A stretch of 64,000 nucleotides of DNA from CALMFG01 sp963674805 (GTDB lineage: Bacteria; Bacillota; Clostridia; Christensenellales; CALMFG01), in the NCBI GenBank assembly GCA_963674805.2, contig CAXXNY010000009.1, positions 186,001 to 250,000 of the forward strand, in the 5' to 3' direction. The position numbers and the translations under genes are program-made. The notes beneath the pieces were generated by a model, which worked only from the letters and a program-made list of their open reading frames with translations, did not search any database and was not told the DNA's origin. This document shows, in pieces, positions 16,423 to 24,507 of this stretch; positions within the stretch are counted from its first letter, which is position 1; every line of letters begins with the position of its first letter.

Positions 16423-17394
16423 TTACTTATTGCTTATATCCAGTAATCTGTTTGCACAATCGCTGTCCGTGACAAGAACATCTACATAAGCGCCGCGAAG
16501 AGCGCCGAGAACAGCATTCGTTTTATTCTCGCCGCCCGCTACTCCGATTACTTTCTTAACCTTCTTAAGTTCATCTAAACTTAGCCCCATAATTCGTTCA
16601 TTCAGTCCATTCTCCAACGGCCGGCCATTTTCGTCATACGCCTGGGCGCATAATGATCCGACAGCATTGTGCTTTTCCATTATTTTCATCAGCTTTTCAA
16701 TATTATATCCTTGCCATACATATGAGAATGTACGAAGCGACAAATCCCCGATGCCAGTCAGGACAATATCTGCTTTTCTTGCCATATCTAAGGTGTTTTT
16801 TATTAGTGGCTGTTTTTTCAGCTCGGTTCTGACATAATCATTTTCTACATAAAGCGGTGTATTTAAATAAAAGCCACGCCCATTAAATAATTCAATTAAC
16901 TTCCGCATCAGGTCAGGTACATCTATAACCTGGTCTTCTACAATAGTGGCTCCCATGATTTGAACAATGTTAGGTTTGAATTCTTTATTGCCTTTTAATG
17001 CTTTTACCGTTGCCGTAACTGCTTTTCCCCACGAAATCCCAATAGTCCTATTGTCGGCCAGTGCTTGCTCAAGATACGCTGCTGCAAGATTTCCTAAACT
17101 TTTAAGTCCCTGTTCATCTGTCATGTTCCTATTGTTCAGTACCCTTGCATCGGTTAAATTAAATCTCCGTTTAAGGATGTTCTCTAGTTCGTATGACCTT
17201 TCAGCATTATAATTTATCGATATTTTAACAACGCCTTTTTCTCTTGCTTGAGTGAGCAGCCGTGAGATGCGCGATCTTGAAATAGAAATTCGCTTCTCAA
17301 TCTCGCTTTGTGTCAGGCCTTGCTCGTAGTACATTGATGCTATTTCCGTTAATAAGCTTTGCATTCTCAATTCTTTTTCGGAATTATTTACCAT
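16423..17394 (-). CDS. SorC-family (DeoR/CggR type) transcriptional regulator
   Basis: This 323-residue protein has an N-terminal helix-turn-helix (YYEQGLTQSEIEKRISISRSRISRLLTQAREKGVV, given as YYEQGLTQSEIEKRI then SISRSRISRLL; residues about 22-55) and a SorC sugar-binding domain with TIGISWGKAV near residue 117, DIVLTGIGDL near 210 and KVIGVAGGENKTNAVLGAL near 280. Such proteins bind phosphorylated sugars. It heads the cluster running to ulaE, and the paired AGCAC-N4-GTGCT sites in its own promoter suggest autoregulation. The same sites occur at the promoter of the next cassette, so it may control both. Confidence 0.9.
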   Translation of the reverse strand: MVNNSEKELRMQSLLTEIASMYYEQGLTQSEIEKRISISRSRISRLLTQAREKGVVKISINYNAERSYELENILKRRFNLTDARVLNNRNMTDEQGLKSLGNLAAAYLEQALADNRTIGISWGKAVTATVKALKGNKEFKPNIVQIMGATIVEDQVIDVPDLMRKLIELFNGRGFYLNTPLYVENDYVRTELKKQPLIKNTLDMARKADIVLTGIGDLSLRTFSYVWQGYNIEKLMKIMEKHNAVGSLCAQAYDENGRPLENGLNERIMGLSLDELKKVKKVIGVAGGENKTNAVLGALRGAYVDVLVTDSDCANRLLDISNK

Positions 17395-17546
17395 TTAATT
17401 TTCCCTTAGTCTTGGTTCATTATTCAATAAAAAAACCGGATTAAATAATTTCTTCAAGTTCTGATATTGATGGATGATTAGTCATCTCTTAGTCTTAAAT
17501 AAATCAAATTTAATTTTCTTAAAATAAATGATCCGCTTATTAAAAA

Positions 17547-17605
17547 ATAATAGCACATTTGTTCCTATTTAGCAATATATAAAGCTATATAGACACATAT
17601 GTGCT
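17547..17605 (-). promoter_or_regulatory. Promoter of the SorC/ulaE cluster with two operators 40 bp apart
   Basis: On the minus strand, TTGCTA (17570-17575) and TATTAT (17547-17552) are 17 bases apart. Operator 1, plus strand AGCACATTTGTTCC at 17552-17565, overlaps the spacer. Operator 2, GACACATATGTGCT at 17592-17605, starts exactly 40 bases upstream. Both fit the palindrome AGCAC-N4-GTGCT. The leader to the SorC ATG is about 145 bases. The rest of 17395-17754 is AT-rich and shows nothing else. Confidence 0.7.
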
Positions 17606-17754
17606 CAATTTAAATCTATATTAACATAAAATAATACATACAAAGCCTTTAAAACTTAAACGTTCAGATAATCATATATGGTCAGTTTTGTTCTTGTATA
17701 TACCATCGCATCCATGATGCGCATTAATGCAATCATTTACTGAAACCGGCGCAT

Positions 17755-19353
17755 TTAAAGATACTTTTCTAAAGTTCGCCTTACAGCTCCTTTCCCAGCC
17801 ATCATCTCATTGAAATAGCCTTCAATTTTGCTTGCAAGACCTGCTCTGACTAAATCAATGCCAAACACTTCCTCGTTTGAAAGCACGGCTACTACACGAA
17901 CGTCTTTGTCTCCGAGCCTGACCCCTTTGAAATACGCTGCCAATTTCTCTTTCAGTGGATCGGGGCTTATCGTCATGCCTTTACCATTGTCATCGACCCC
18001 TACGAGATAGCGCATCCATGCCGCAATGGCTAGTGGAATGCCCATCAATTCCGTTACACTTAAATGACTATCTCCAATATAAGCCTTGATGGTTCGTCCA
18101 AATCGCACGCTCATCTTTTGTGATGTGTCAGTGGCAATTCGCTGCGGTGTGTCAGGAATAAACTTATTAGGAAACCGTTTATTGATGACTTCATCCATAA
18201 ATATTTTTGGATTAATAATCCCTGGATTTTCAACGACCTTAAGCCCCTCATCATAACCAATTTTCTTAACCAGCTTCAGCAAAACTTCATCCTGCATTTC
18301 CTCAGCAATCCGGCGATAATTCAGCAAACATCCCGTGATCGCCAGAGCCGTATGCAAGGGGTTTAGGCACGTTGAAACTTTCATTGTTTCAGCTCTATTG
18401 ACGGTTTCTTTATCTGTAAAAACAATCCTTTCAGAAGCAATATCAATCTTTCCATTTGGAAACTTATCTTCAATAATCAAATATCCCAGCTTTTCCGCAT
18501 TCACAAACGGCGCATAAATCTGTCCCTTTTTTGTAACAATAATCCCCATATCAGAAAAGCCTGCATTAATCAGGTGTTTCTCCACCACTCTGGACGGTTC
18601 CGGCGTAATTTTGTCTATCATAGTTAACGGGAATGATACGCGAGTATCGTCGTTAATGTAATTCATGAAACCTGAATCCACAAACCCGTTCTCCATCCAC
18701 TGTGCGACAACCTCCTTCACCGCACATCCCAGCTTTTCACCGTTATGCGAGCAATTATCCATGCTGACCAGTGCAATATTTTTGGCACCGTTTTGATATC
18801 TTTTTAGCAGCAACGCAGCAGCGACGGAAATCGTGTGCCTTACTTTGGCAGGCCCGTTAGCAATATCCATTTGAATGATTGGCAGATAAGTGCCGTCCGT
18901 GTCTTTAAGCGCATAGCCTTTTTCGGTTATAGTAAAGCTTATCATCTTTAATGTCGGTGATGCAGCAATCACTTCCAAACGTTTAAAATCCGCCAGCAAA
19001 AAATCCGCCGTCAGTGCCTCAGTTACCGATGCGATGACTCGTTTTTCAAGGTTGCCGTTTTCATTGATTAGCACTGAGATGCTTAAGCAGTCATGGTTGC
19101 GATAAACGCAATCCACCATATCAGATTCGGCTCTGCCAGCAACAATCACGCCTGTTTTCACTTTACCTTTTTCAATTGCATCCTGAAGCGCGGCCGCAAT
19201 AAACGCCCGAAAGATATTTCCTGCGCCAAAATGGAGCCATTCGGGTGTTTCCTGCGTTTTTTGCCTTAAATCCTTCACATTAAACTGTGGTACTAAAACC
19301 CCCGCTTTCTCAAACTTACTTTGATTGTCTAGTCCCTCTAAACTTAGCTTCAT
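17755..19353 (-). CDS. uxuB: Fructuronate reductase / mannitol dehydrogenase family oxidoreductase
   Basis: This 532-residue long-chain polyol dehydrogenase has the N-terminal Rossmann-type segment WLHFGAGNIFRAFIAAALQD near residue 40, the family motifs VSMDNCSHNGEKL near 200 and RVSFPLTMIDKITPEP near 240, and a C-terminal domain with KMSVRFGRTIKAY. Length and motifs fit D-mannonate oxidoreductase (fructuronate reductase), NAD(P)H-dependent and cytoplasmic. It is the terminal gene of the cassette that starts at the binding protein (31097), about 200 bases after the LarA-like gene. No uxuA (mannonate dehydratase) or KDPG aldolase is seen nearby. Confidence 0.88.
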   Translation of the reverse strand: MKLSLEGLDNQSKFEKAGVLVPQFNVKDLRQKTQETPEWLHFGAGNIFRAFIAAALQDAIEKGKVKTGVIVAGRAESDMVDCVYRNHDCLSISVLINENGNLEKRVIASVTEALTADFLLADFKRLEVIAASPTLKMISFTITEKGYALKDTDGTYLPIIQMDIANGPAKVRHTISVAAALLLKRYQNGAKNIALVSMDNCSHNGEKLGCAVKEVVAQWMENGFVDSGFMNYINDDTRVSFPLTMIDKITPEPSRVVEKHLINAGFSDMGIIVTKKGQIYAPFVNAEKLGYLIIEDKFPNGKIDIASERIVFTDKETVNRAETMKVSTCLNPLHTALAITGCLLNYRRIAEEMQDEVLLKLVKKIGYDEGLKVVENPGIINPKIFMDEVINKRFPNKFIPDTPQRIATDTSQKMSVRFGRTIKAYIGDSHLSVTELMGIPLAIAAWMRYLVGVDDNGKGMTISPDPLKEKLAAYFKGVRLGDKDVRVVAVLSNEEVFGIDLVRAGLASKIEGYFNEMMAGKGAVRRTLEKYL

Positions 19354-19559
19354 TTATCTCTCCGAATAAATAATTTTTCGTTATCCTTAAATAATCAAAT
19401 CCGTCCGCGCTTAGATTCGCTCCAGATTTGGAGGCCGTCATTTAACGCGCATATCGTTCACAAACGGCCCTGATCCGGTTCCCTCTCAATTGAACTGATG
19501 GTTGAAGCGCTTTCTTTATCTATCTTGTCCGATTAAACAATGCTTTACAATGCAATATC

Positions 19560-20840
19560 CTAAAACTTCGCTTTATCTGCCCAAAGCCCTAATGCAGGAT
19601 TACTAATGTAGAAAACCTCTTCTCCATCGGGCATTGTATTATAGCCTTCTTTTAATATATTCGGATTATACTTTGATATGGCTTCATCAAAAGGCATATA
19701 AGAATAACCGACTCCGGCAATCTCTTTTTCGGTCATCAACCTCGGGCAGTAAGTAATATTGAACCGGCCTTCAGACGATCCTTGAATTAAATGTGCTGCG
19801 GCAGACATATTCGCTTTAATATCCTCGTTGTTTTCACACAAAAGCAAAACTTTTTCTCTGCTAGTATAACCATATTTTCTTATTAGTTTATCAATTTCTA
19901 AATCCTCACCGAAACGTTCAATACCCGGGGCTAATATTACCAGCTCTCCTCCATCTGCTATCGCCATTCGAGTCCGATAAATCGCTTTATTTCCAATCCA
20001 GGTGCTCTTGAATTCCTGCGGGTCAAGATAAGTTACGACTTTTCTTAACGGTTTTTTGACAAAAATAAGATTTTTCCGTTGGCTTAATGTTACTGCCTGT
20101 TCAAATTGTTTACGGTCTCGCCCAATGAATATGCCATGCAGTCTGGGCTGCTTATCTTCTACGGTCGTCACCGTAAGCACATAGGTAATGGGCAAATCTT
20201 TTAGATGTTCCGTTTCAATATAATCAAACAATTTTCGTACTGGGCTAAAATCTTTGCCCATTAAGCGCTCAAGTCCGTAAAAAGCACCGATAATATGAGA
20301 AGCATTGATGATATTGCTTCCTCCGCACCCTACTAAAATGTTTTTTGTATAATTTGCCATACCTACGACTTCATGCGGTATCACCTGTCCGATCGAGATA
20401 ATTGCGTCATATGTTTTATCTAATAAGTGCTTATTAATTTCCACTGCTACCGAGTCATTAAACAGATAATCCGATATTTCGGATACAACGGCTTTTGACA
20501 CTTCACATAGTTTCACTACGTCAGTACGCCAATTGTGTTCAATAAACCTGTTATAAGGTATGTCTCCAAACATATCGCTGCATTCTTCTTCTGTCATCGC
20601 AACATGCGTTCCGAGCGCCGGTAATATAAAAACTTCACAAGTATCTTTTAGCAAATGATAATACGTGTTGGTTATCATGCCCGCATAAGAATATGCACGC
20701 GTTCCGTCCGGGGGAATGAGCAATACTTTATTGATTAAATTAACTTGCTTTGGTAAGGAAGCCTTAATGATATCTTTAATTTCAGTTTCTTTAAGGCCGT
20801 CTGGCTGCGACGCAGCCTTAACCAAATTTCTCATCTGCAT
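19560..20840 (-). CDS. LarA-superfamily nickel-dependent racemase/epimerase, candidate gluconate/mannonate 2-epimerase
   Basis: This 426-residue protein shows LarA-superfamily features: PPDGTRAYSYAG near residue 43, FILPALGTHVAMTEEE near 70, and ISIGQVIPHEVVGMANYTKNILVGCGG near 150 (split here as ISIGQVIPHEVV and GMANYTKNILVGCGG), carrying the catalytic-type His. LarA-type enzymes use a nickel-pincer cofactor to invert the alpha-hydroxyl carbon of hydroxy acids; a characterised subgroup (GntE) interconverts D-gluconate and D-mannonate. Its place between fructuronate reductase and 6-phosphogluconate dehydrogenase supports that activity. The LarB, LarC and LarE cofactor genes are not in the window. 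Exact substrate is inference. Confidence 0.8.
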   Translation of the reverse strand: MQMRNLVKAASQPDGLKETEIKDIIKASLPKQVNLINKVLLIPPDGTRAYSYAGMITNTYYHLLKDTCEVFILPALGTHVAMTEEECSDMFGDIPYNRFIEHNWRTDVVKLCEVSKAVVSEISDYLFNDSVAVEINKHLLDKTYDAIISIGQVIPHEVVGMANYTKNILVGCGGSNIINASHIIGAFYGLERLMGKDFSPVRKLFDYIETEHLKDLPITYVLTVTTVEDKQPRLHGIFIGRDRKQFEQAVTLSQRKNLIFVKKPLRKVVTYLDPQEFKSTWIGNKAIYRTRMAIADGGELVILAPGIERFGEDLEIDKLIRKYGYTSREKVLLLCENNEDIKANMSAAAHLIQGSSEGRFNITYCPRLMTEKEIAGVGYSYMPFDEAISKYNPNILKEGYNTMPDGEEVFYISNPALGLWADKAKF

Positions 20841-20858
20841 ACCTTCATCTCCAAAGTA

Positions 20859-22310
20859 TTAAACGCTATATGTTGTGGCAGCTGTTGATCCACCTTTTCC
20901 AGTCCAGTTTGTATGAAAAAACTCACCGCGTTTTTTATCTATTCGCTCATATGTATGTGCCCCAAAATAATCACGTTGAGCTTGCAGTAGATTTGCGGGA
21001 AGTTTCTTGCTTCTATAACCGTCAAAATAGTTTAGCGCAGCCGAGAATGCAGGCACAGGCACGCCGTTCATAGCAGCCACGACAATCACATTACGCAAGC
21101 TCTTTTGGCATTTTTCCACTGACTCTTTAAAAAATGGGTCCAATAAAAGATTAGTTAGCGCACGGTTTTTTTCATAGGCATCTTTGATCTTACTCAGAAA
21201 TGCACTGCGGATAATGCATCCGCCGCGCCACATCATCGCGATTTCGCCGTAGTTCAAATCCCAGTTATAGGTTTCCGCCGCCGCTCTTAACAGCGTATAG
21301 CCTTGCGCATATGACACAATTTTAGACATGTACAGGGCTTTTTTAATATCGTCAACCAAGGTCTGTTTGTCACCGTTAAACTGTATCGACGGCCCAGTAA
21401 GAATTTTAGAGGCTTCAACACGCTCATCCTTCATAGCAGACAGGCATCTGGCGTAGACCGCTTCACTGATAAGCGTTAACGGGATGCCTTCATCCAAAGA
21501 GGTCACCGATGTCCATTTGCCCGTGCCCTTCTGGCCCGCTGTATCCAGTATCTTTTCCACAATCGGTTCACCGTCTTCATCTTTAAAGGCCAGAATATCA
21601 CGTGTAATCTCAATTAAATAACTGTGCAGTTCGCCTTTGTTCCATTTATTAAACACGTCATGCATCTCATCGGCAGACATGCTTAAAATATTTTTCATCA
21701 GCTGATACGCTTCGCAAATCAGCTGCATATCACCATATTCAATACCATTATGCACCATCTTTACGAAGTGACCGGCACCGTCTTTGCCCACCCAATCGCA
21801 ACAAGGGCTGCCATTCTCCACCTTAGCCGCAATGCTTTGAAAGATCGGCTTGACTGCCGGCCAGGCTGCTGATGATCCACCAGGCATAATGCTGGGGCCT
21901 TTAAGTGCGCCTTCCTCGCCTCCAGATACTCCGGTGCCTATATACAGCAGTCCTTTGCTTTCAACATGTTTGGCCCTGCGAATGGTATCAGGAAAATGTG
22001 AATTTCCGCCGTCAATAATAATGTCCCCTTTATCCAAAATTGGAATTAGCTGATCAATCAACGCATCAACGGGCTGTCCTGCTTTTACCATTATCATCAC
22101 TTTTTTGGGCGAACTTAAACTGCCAACCAGTTCTTCAACGGAATAAGTCCCAATAATGTTCTTGCCTTTGGCTCTGCCTTCTACAAAGTTTGTAACTTTT
22201 TCGGTACTTCGATTAAAAACCGCAACCGTGAATCCCTTGCTTTCCATGTTCATCACCAGGTTTTCACCCATTACTGCAAGACCAATTAAGCCTATATCTG
22301 CTGTTCCCAT
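20859..22310 (-). CDS. gnd: 6-phosphogluconate dehydrogenase, decarboxylating
   Basis: This 483-residue protein starts MGTADIGLIGLAVMGENLVMN, the NADP-binding N-terminus of Gnd. It has KVMIMVKAGQPVD near residue 74, GVSGGEEGALKGPSIMPGG near 127, HFVKMVHNGIEYGDMQLICE near 185 with the catalytic Lys and His, and the C-terminal RRDYFGAH-like stretch (QRDYFGAHTYERID). It oxidises and decarboxylates 6-phosphogluconate to ribulose 5-phosphate. The start at 22310 is chosen over an upstream extension because AAGGGAAGAG precedes it and the Rossmann motif begins at once. It follows the PfkB kinase gene at 25 bases. Confidence 0.95.
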   Translation of the reverse strand: MGTADIGLIGLAVMGENLVMNMESKGFTVAVFNRSTEKVTNFVEGRAKGKNIIGTYSVEELVGSLSSPKKVMIMVKAGQPVDALIDQLIPILDKGDIIIDGGNSHFPDTIRRAKHVESKGLLYIGTGVSGGEEGALKGPSIMPGGSSAAWPAVKPIFQSIAAKVENGSPCCDWVGKDGAGHFVKMVHNGIEYGDMQLICEAYQLMKNILSMSADEMHDVFNKWNKGELHSYLIEITRDILAFKDEDGEPIVEKILDTAGQKGTGKWTSVTSLDEGIPLTLISEAVYARCLSAMKDERVEASKILTGPSIQFNGDKQTLVDDIKKALYMSKIVSYAQGYTLLRAAAETYNWDLNYGEIAMMWRGGCIIRSAFLSKIKDAYEKNRALTNLLLDPFFKESVEKCQKSLRNVIVVAAMNGVPVPAFSAALNYFDGYRSKKLPANLLQAQRDYFGAHTYERIDKKRGEFFHTNWTGKGGSTAATTYSV

Positions 22311-22335
22311 TTTTTCTCTTCCCTTAATCAATTTA

Positions 22336-23409
22336 TCACCGCTTAACCCGCGCGTTGCCTTCATATATGGCCCATACCATGTCTTCATTTATAGGTTGTC
22401 CGTAATCGGTATTCAGCGAGGCCGCAAGCGCACCCGATGCCCAGCCGAACTGTGTCCACTTGTCACTTTCCCAGCCTTTCAGAATGCCGTACAGGAATCC
22501 GCCGACAAAGCCGTCCCCGCCGCCGATGCGGTCATAGACGCCGATCTCCCGCGGCTCTTCAACATACCATCGGTCTTCGCATAGTGTGACAGCGCCCCAG
22601 AGGTGTGTGTTTGCATTTACTACCTGACGCAGGGTCGTACCAAATACCGATGTATTCGGATAAACCGCTTTGACCCGGCTGATCATCTCTTTGAATCCAT
22701 TTATTTTTTCTAAAAGTCCTTTGCCGCCTTCTTCCGGCCCTTTAATACTAAGCGCCAGCTGGAAGTCCTCTTCATTCCCGATTAAAATATCCGCGTAGCC
22801 TGCAAGCTCCTCAAAAACCTTGCCTAGCTCCTGCTCGCGATTTGCCCAAAAGGAGGCCCTGTAGTTCAGGTCAAAACTAATCAGCGTTCCCGCCTTTTTT
22901 GCCGCCTTTGCAATCTCGATACAAAACCGGCCGGTTTCAGGCGATAATGCGGCGATTAATCCTGACATGTGGACGATTGCCGCGCCTTCTGTTTCAAATA
23001 TCCGCTTTAAATCAAAATCTTTTACGTTTAACGTTTTGCCCACTTCGCCCGCACGGTCATTCAAGACACGGGGGCCCCTTAGGCCATACCCGCTGTCAGC
23101 GATATTAATCTGGTGCCGGTATCCCCAGGGTCCGCCCGGCGGCACTTCAACGCCCTCATACTCGATATTTCTTTTTCTCAATTCTCCCTTTATAAAGTAG
23201 GCAATTTCACTGTCTTTAACGAATGTGGTCAGCAGTTTAACGCGCTCGCCGAGTGCGGCGGCTATATTGCCCACATTACTCTCCGCGCTTGTGGATTGCA
23301 TCATATAAAGATTGCTGGTGTGCGTTGGCTGCCGGTCAGCGGGAGTGATACGCACCCCGATGCTTGTGGGTATGACAAGTGCATATTCATATTTTTCTCT
23401 GATTTGCAT
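22336..23409 (-). CDS. PfkB-family sugar-acid kinase (2-keto-3-deoxygluconate kinase-like)
   Basis: This 357-residue PfkB kinase has AESNVGNIAAALGERVKLLTT near residue 45, split as AESNVGNIAAAL and GERVKLLTT, LISFDLNYRASFW near 180, DILIGNEEDF near 210 and the catalytic signature YDRIGGGDGFVGGFLYG near 305. FDLNYR and GNEEDF are typical of KDG kinases. The start at 23409 has GGGAGCGAGAG upstream. Base composition is visibly more GC-rich than its neighbours. No 2-keto-3-deoxygluconate-forming or KDPG-cleaving enzyme is near, while gnd follows at once, so it may phosphorylate gluconate instead; this is inference. Confidence 0.85.
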   Translation of the reverse strand: MQIREKYEYALVIPTSIGVRITPADRQPTHTSNLYMMQSTSAESNVGNIAAALGERVKLLTTFVKDSEIAYFIKGELRKRNIEYEGVEVPPGGPWGYRHQINIADSGYGLRGPRVLNDRAGEVGKTLNVKDFDLKRIFETEGAAIVHMSGLIAALSPETGRFCIEIAKAAKKAGTLISFDLNYRASFWANREQELGKVFEELAGYADILIGNEEDFQLALSIKGPEEGGKGLLEKINGFKEMISRVKAVYPNTSVFGTTLRQVVNANTHLWGAVTLCEDRWYVEEPREIGVYDRIGGGDGFVGGFLYGILKGWESDKWTQFGWASGALAASLNTDYGQPINEDMVWAIYEGNARVKR

Positions 23410-23445
23410 ATCTCTCGCTCCCTTGCATATATAAATCAAATAGCT

Positions 23446-24459
23446 TTAAAACAATATAATAACTTTTAGATATCTATCCGGATTTTCTGATTGTTCAATC
23501 AGCGTTCCGGGTGCATCATCAAGCGTAATAATTTTACTAATAATTGGTTTAACATCAATCATTCCTGTCGTTATAAGCTTCAACGCTTCATCAAATTCTC
23601 CTACGCTTACCCTTGATCCCAGCAAATCAAGTTCTTTGCGTGTGATCGTGTCAGTAGGAATTAGGGTGTCATTCTTAGGCCATCCGGTTAGCGCAATTCT
23701 ACCTGCAAAACTAGCCATATCCAAAGTGTCCCGAATCGCCCCATTTGCCCCCGATGCTTCAACAACAACCTCTGCCATTCGCCCTTTTGTAATATCTTTA
23801 ATCGCTTCAATGGAATTTTCCACACCGATATTTATTGTATGTTCTATACCCAGCTTCTTTGCATATTCCAACCGCTCGTCAACAATATCAATTAAAATGG
23901 GCGTCCCCCCGTATGCCTTAGCGCTTAATGCAACAAGTATACCAATCGCCCCTGCGCCATTAATTGCCATATATTCATTGGCTTTAAACCGCGTCCTGTG
24001 CAATGCGTGCAATGCTATAGTCAGAGGTTCTGCCATAGGGATTATTTCCCAGGGCATATCTTTCGGAGCTTTTATCAGCATATCAATCGGATAAGCAAGG
24101 TACTCCCGCATGCCGCCATCAATATGAACTCCGATTACCTTTAAATTTTCACAGCAATTTGTTCGTCCTATTGAGCAGGGATAACACTCGCCACAATATA
24201 AATATGGATCTAGGATGACATGATCGCCAACTTTAAAACCATTATCATTTTGATCGATCTCAATAATTTCTCCCGCAACTTCATGCCCTATGATTCTAGG
24301 ATATTTTACAAGCGGGTTTGTACCCCGAAATGCGCCAATATCAGAACCGCAGATTCCTGCCGCTTTGACTTTTATCAGCGCTTCCCCTTTTCCCCTTTCG
24401 CCTTCTGGGATATCCTTTATACCGATTTTATTAGGCTCCTGCAATAATACCGCTTTCAT
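23446..24459 (-). CDS. Zinc-dependent medium-chain alcohol/polyol dehydrogenase
   Basis: This 337-residue MDR enzyme has the catalytic zinc motif AAGICGSDIGAF with IIGHEVAGEI, the structural-zinc cluster LDPYLYCGECYPCSIG followed by RTNCCENL (four Cys near residues 92-106) and a Rossmann segment INGAGAIGILVALSAKAYGG near 165. It resembles sorbitol, idonate and threonine dehydrogenases and would oxidise a secondary hydroxyl of a sugar or sugar acid with NAD(P). The ATG at 24459 is preferred to a TTG one codon earlier because of AAGGAG spacing. It sits between the URO-D-like gene and the PfkB kinase gene. Confidence 0.9.
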   Translation of the reverse strand: MKAVLLQEPNKIGIKDIPEGERGKGEALIKVKAAGICGSDIGAFRGTNPLVKYPRIIGHEVAGEIIEIDQNDNGFKVGDHVILDPYLYCGECYPCSIGRTNCCENLKVIGVHIDGGMREYLAYPIDMLIKAPKDMPWEIIPMAEPLTIALHALHRTRFKANEYMAINGAGAIGILVALSAKAYGGTPILIDIVDERLEYAKKLGIEHTINIGVENSIEAIKDITKGRMAEVVVEASGANGAIRDTLDMASFAGRIALTGWPKNDTLIPTDTITRKELDLLGSRVSVGEFDEALKLITTGMIDVKPIISKIITLDDAPGTLIEQSENPDRYLKVIILF

Positions 24460-24507
24460 CAATTGCTCCTTTTATGTTTAAATACTTTCAAATTTATTCT
24501 TAATTGA

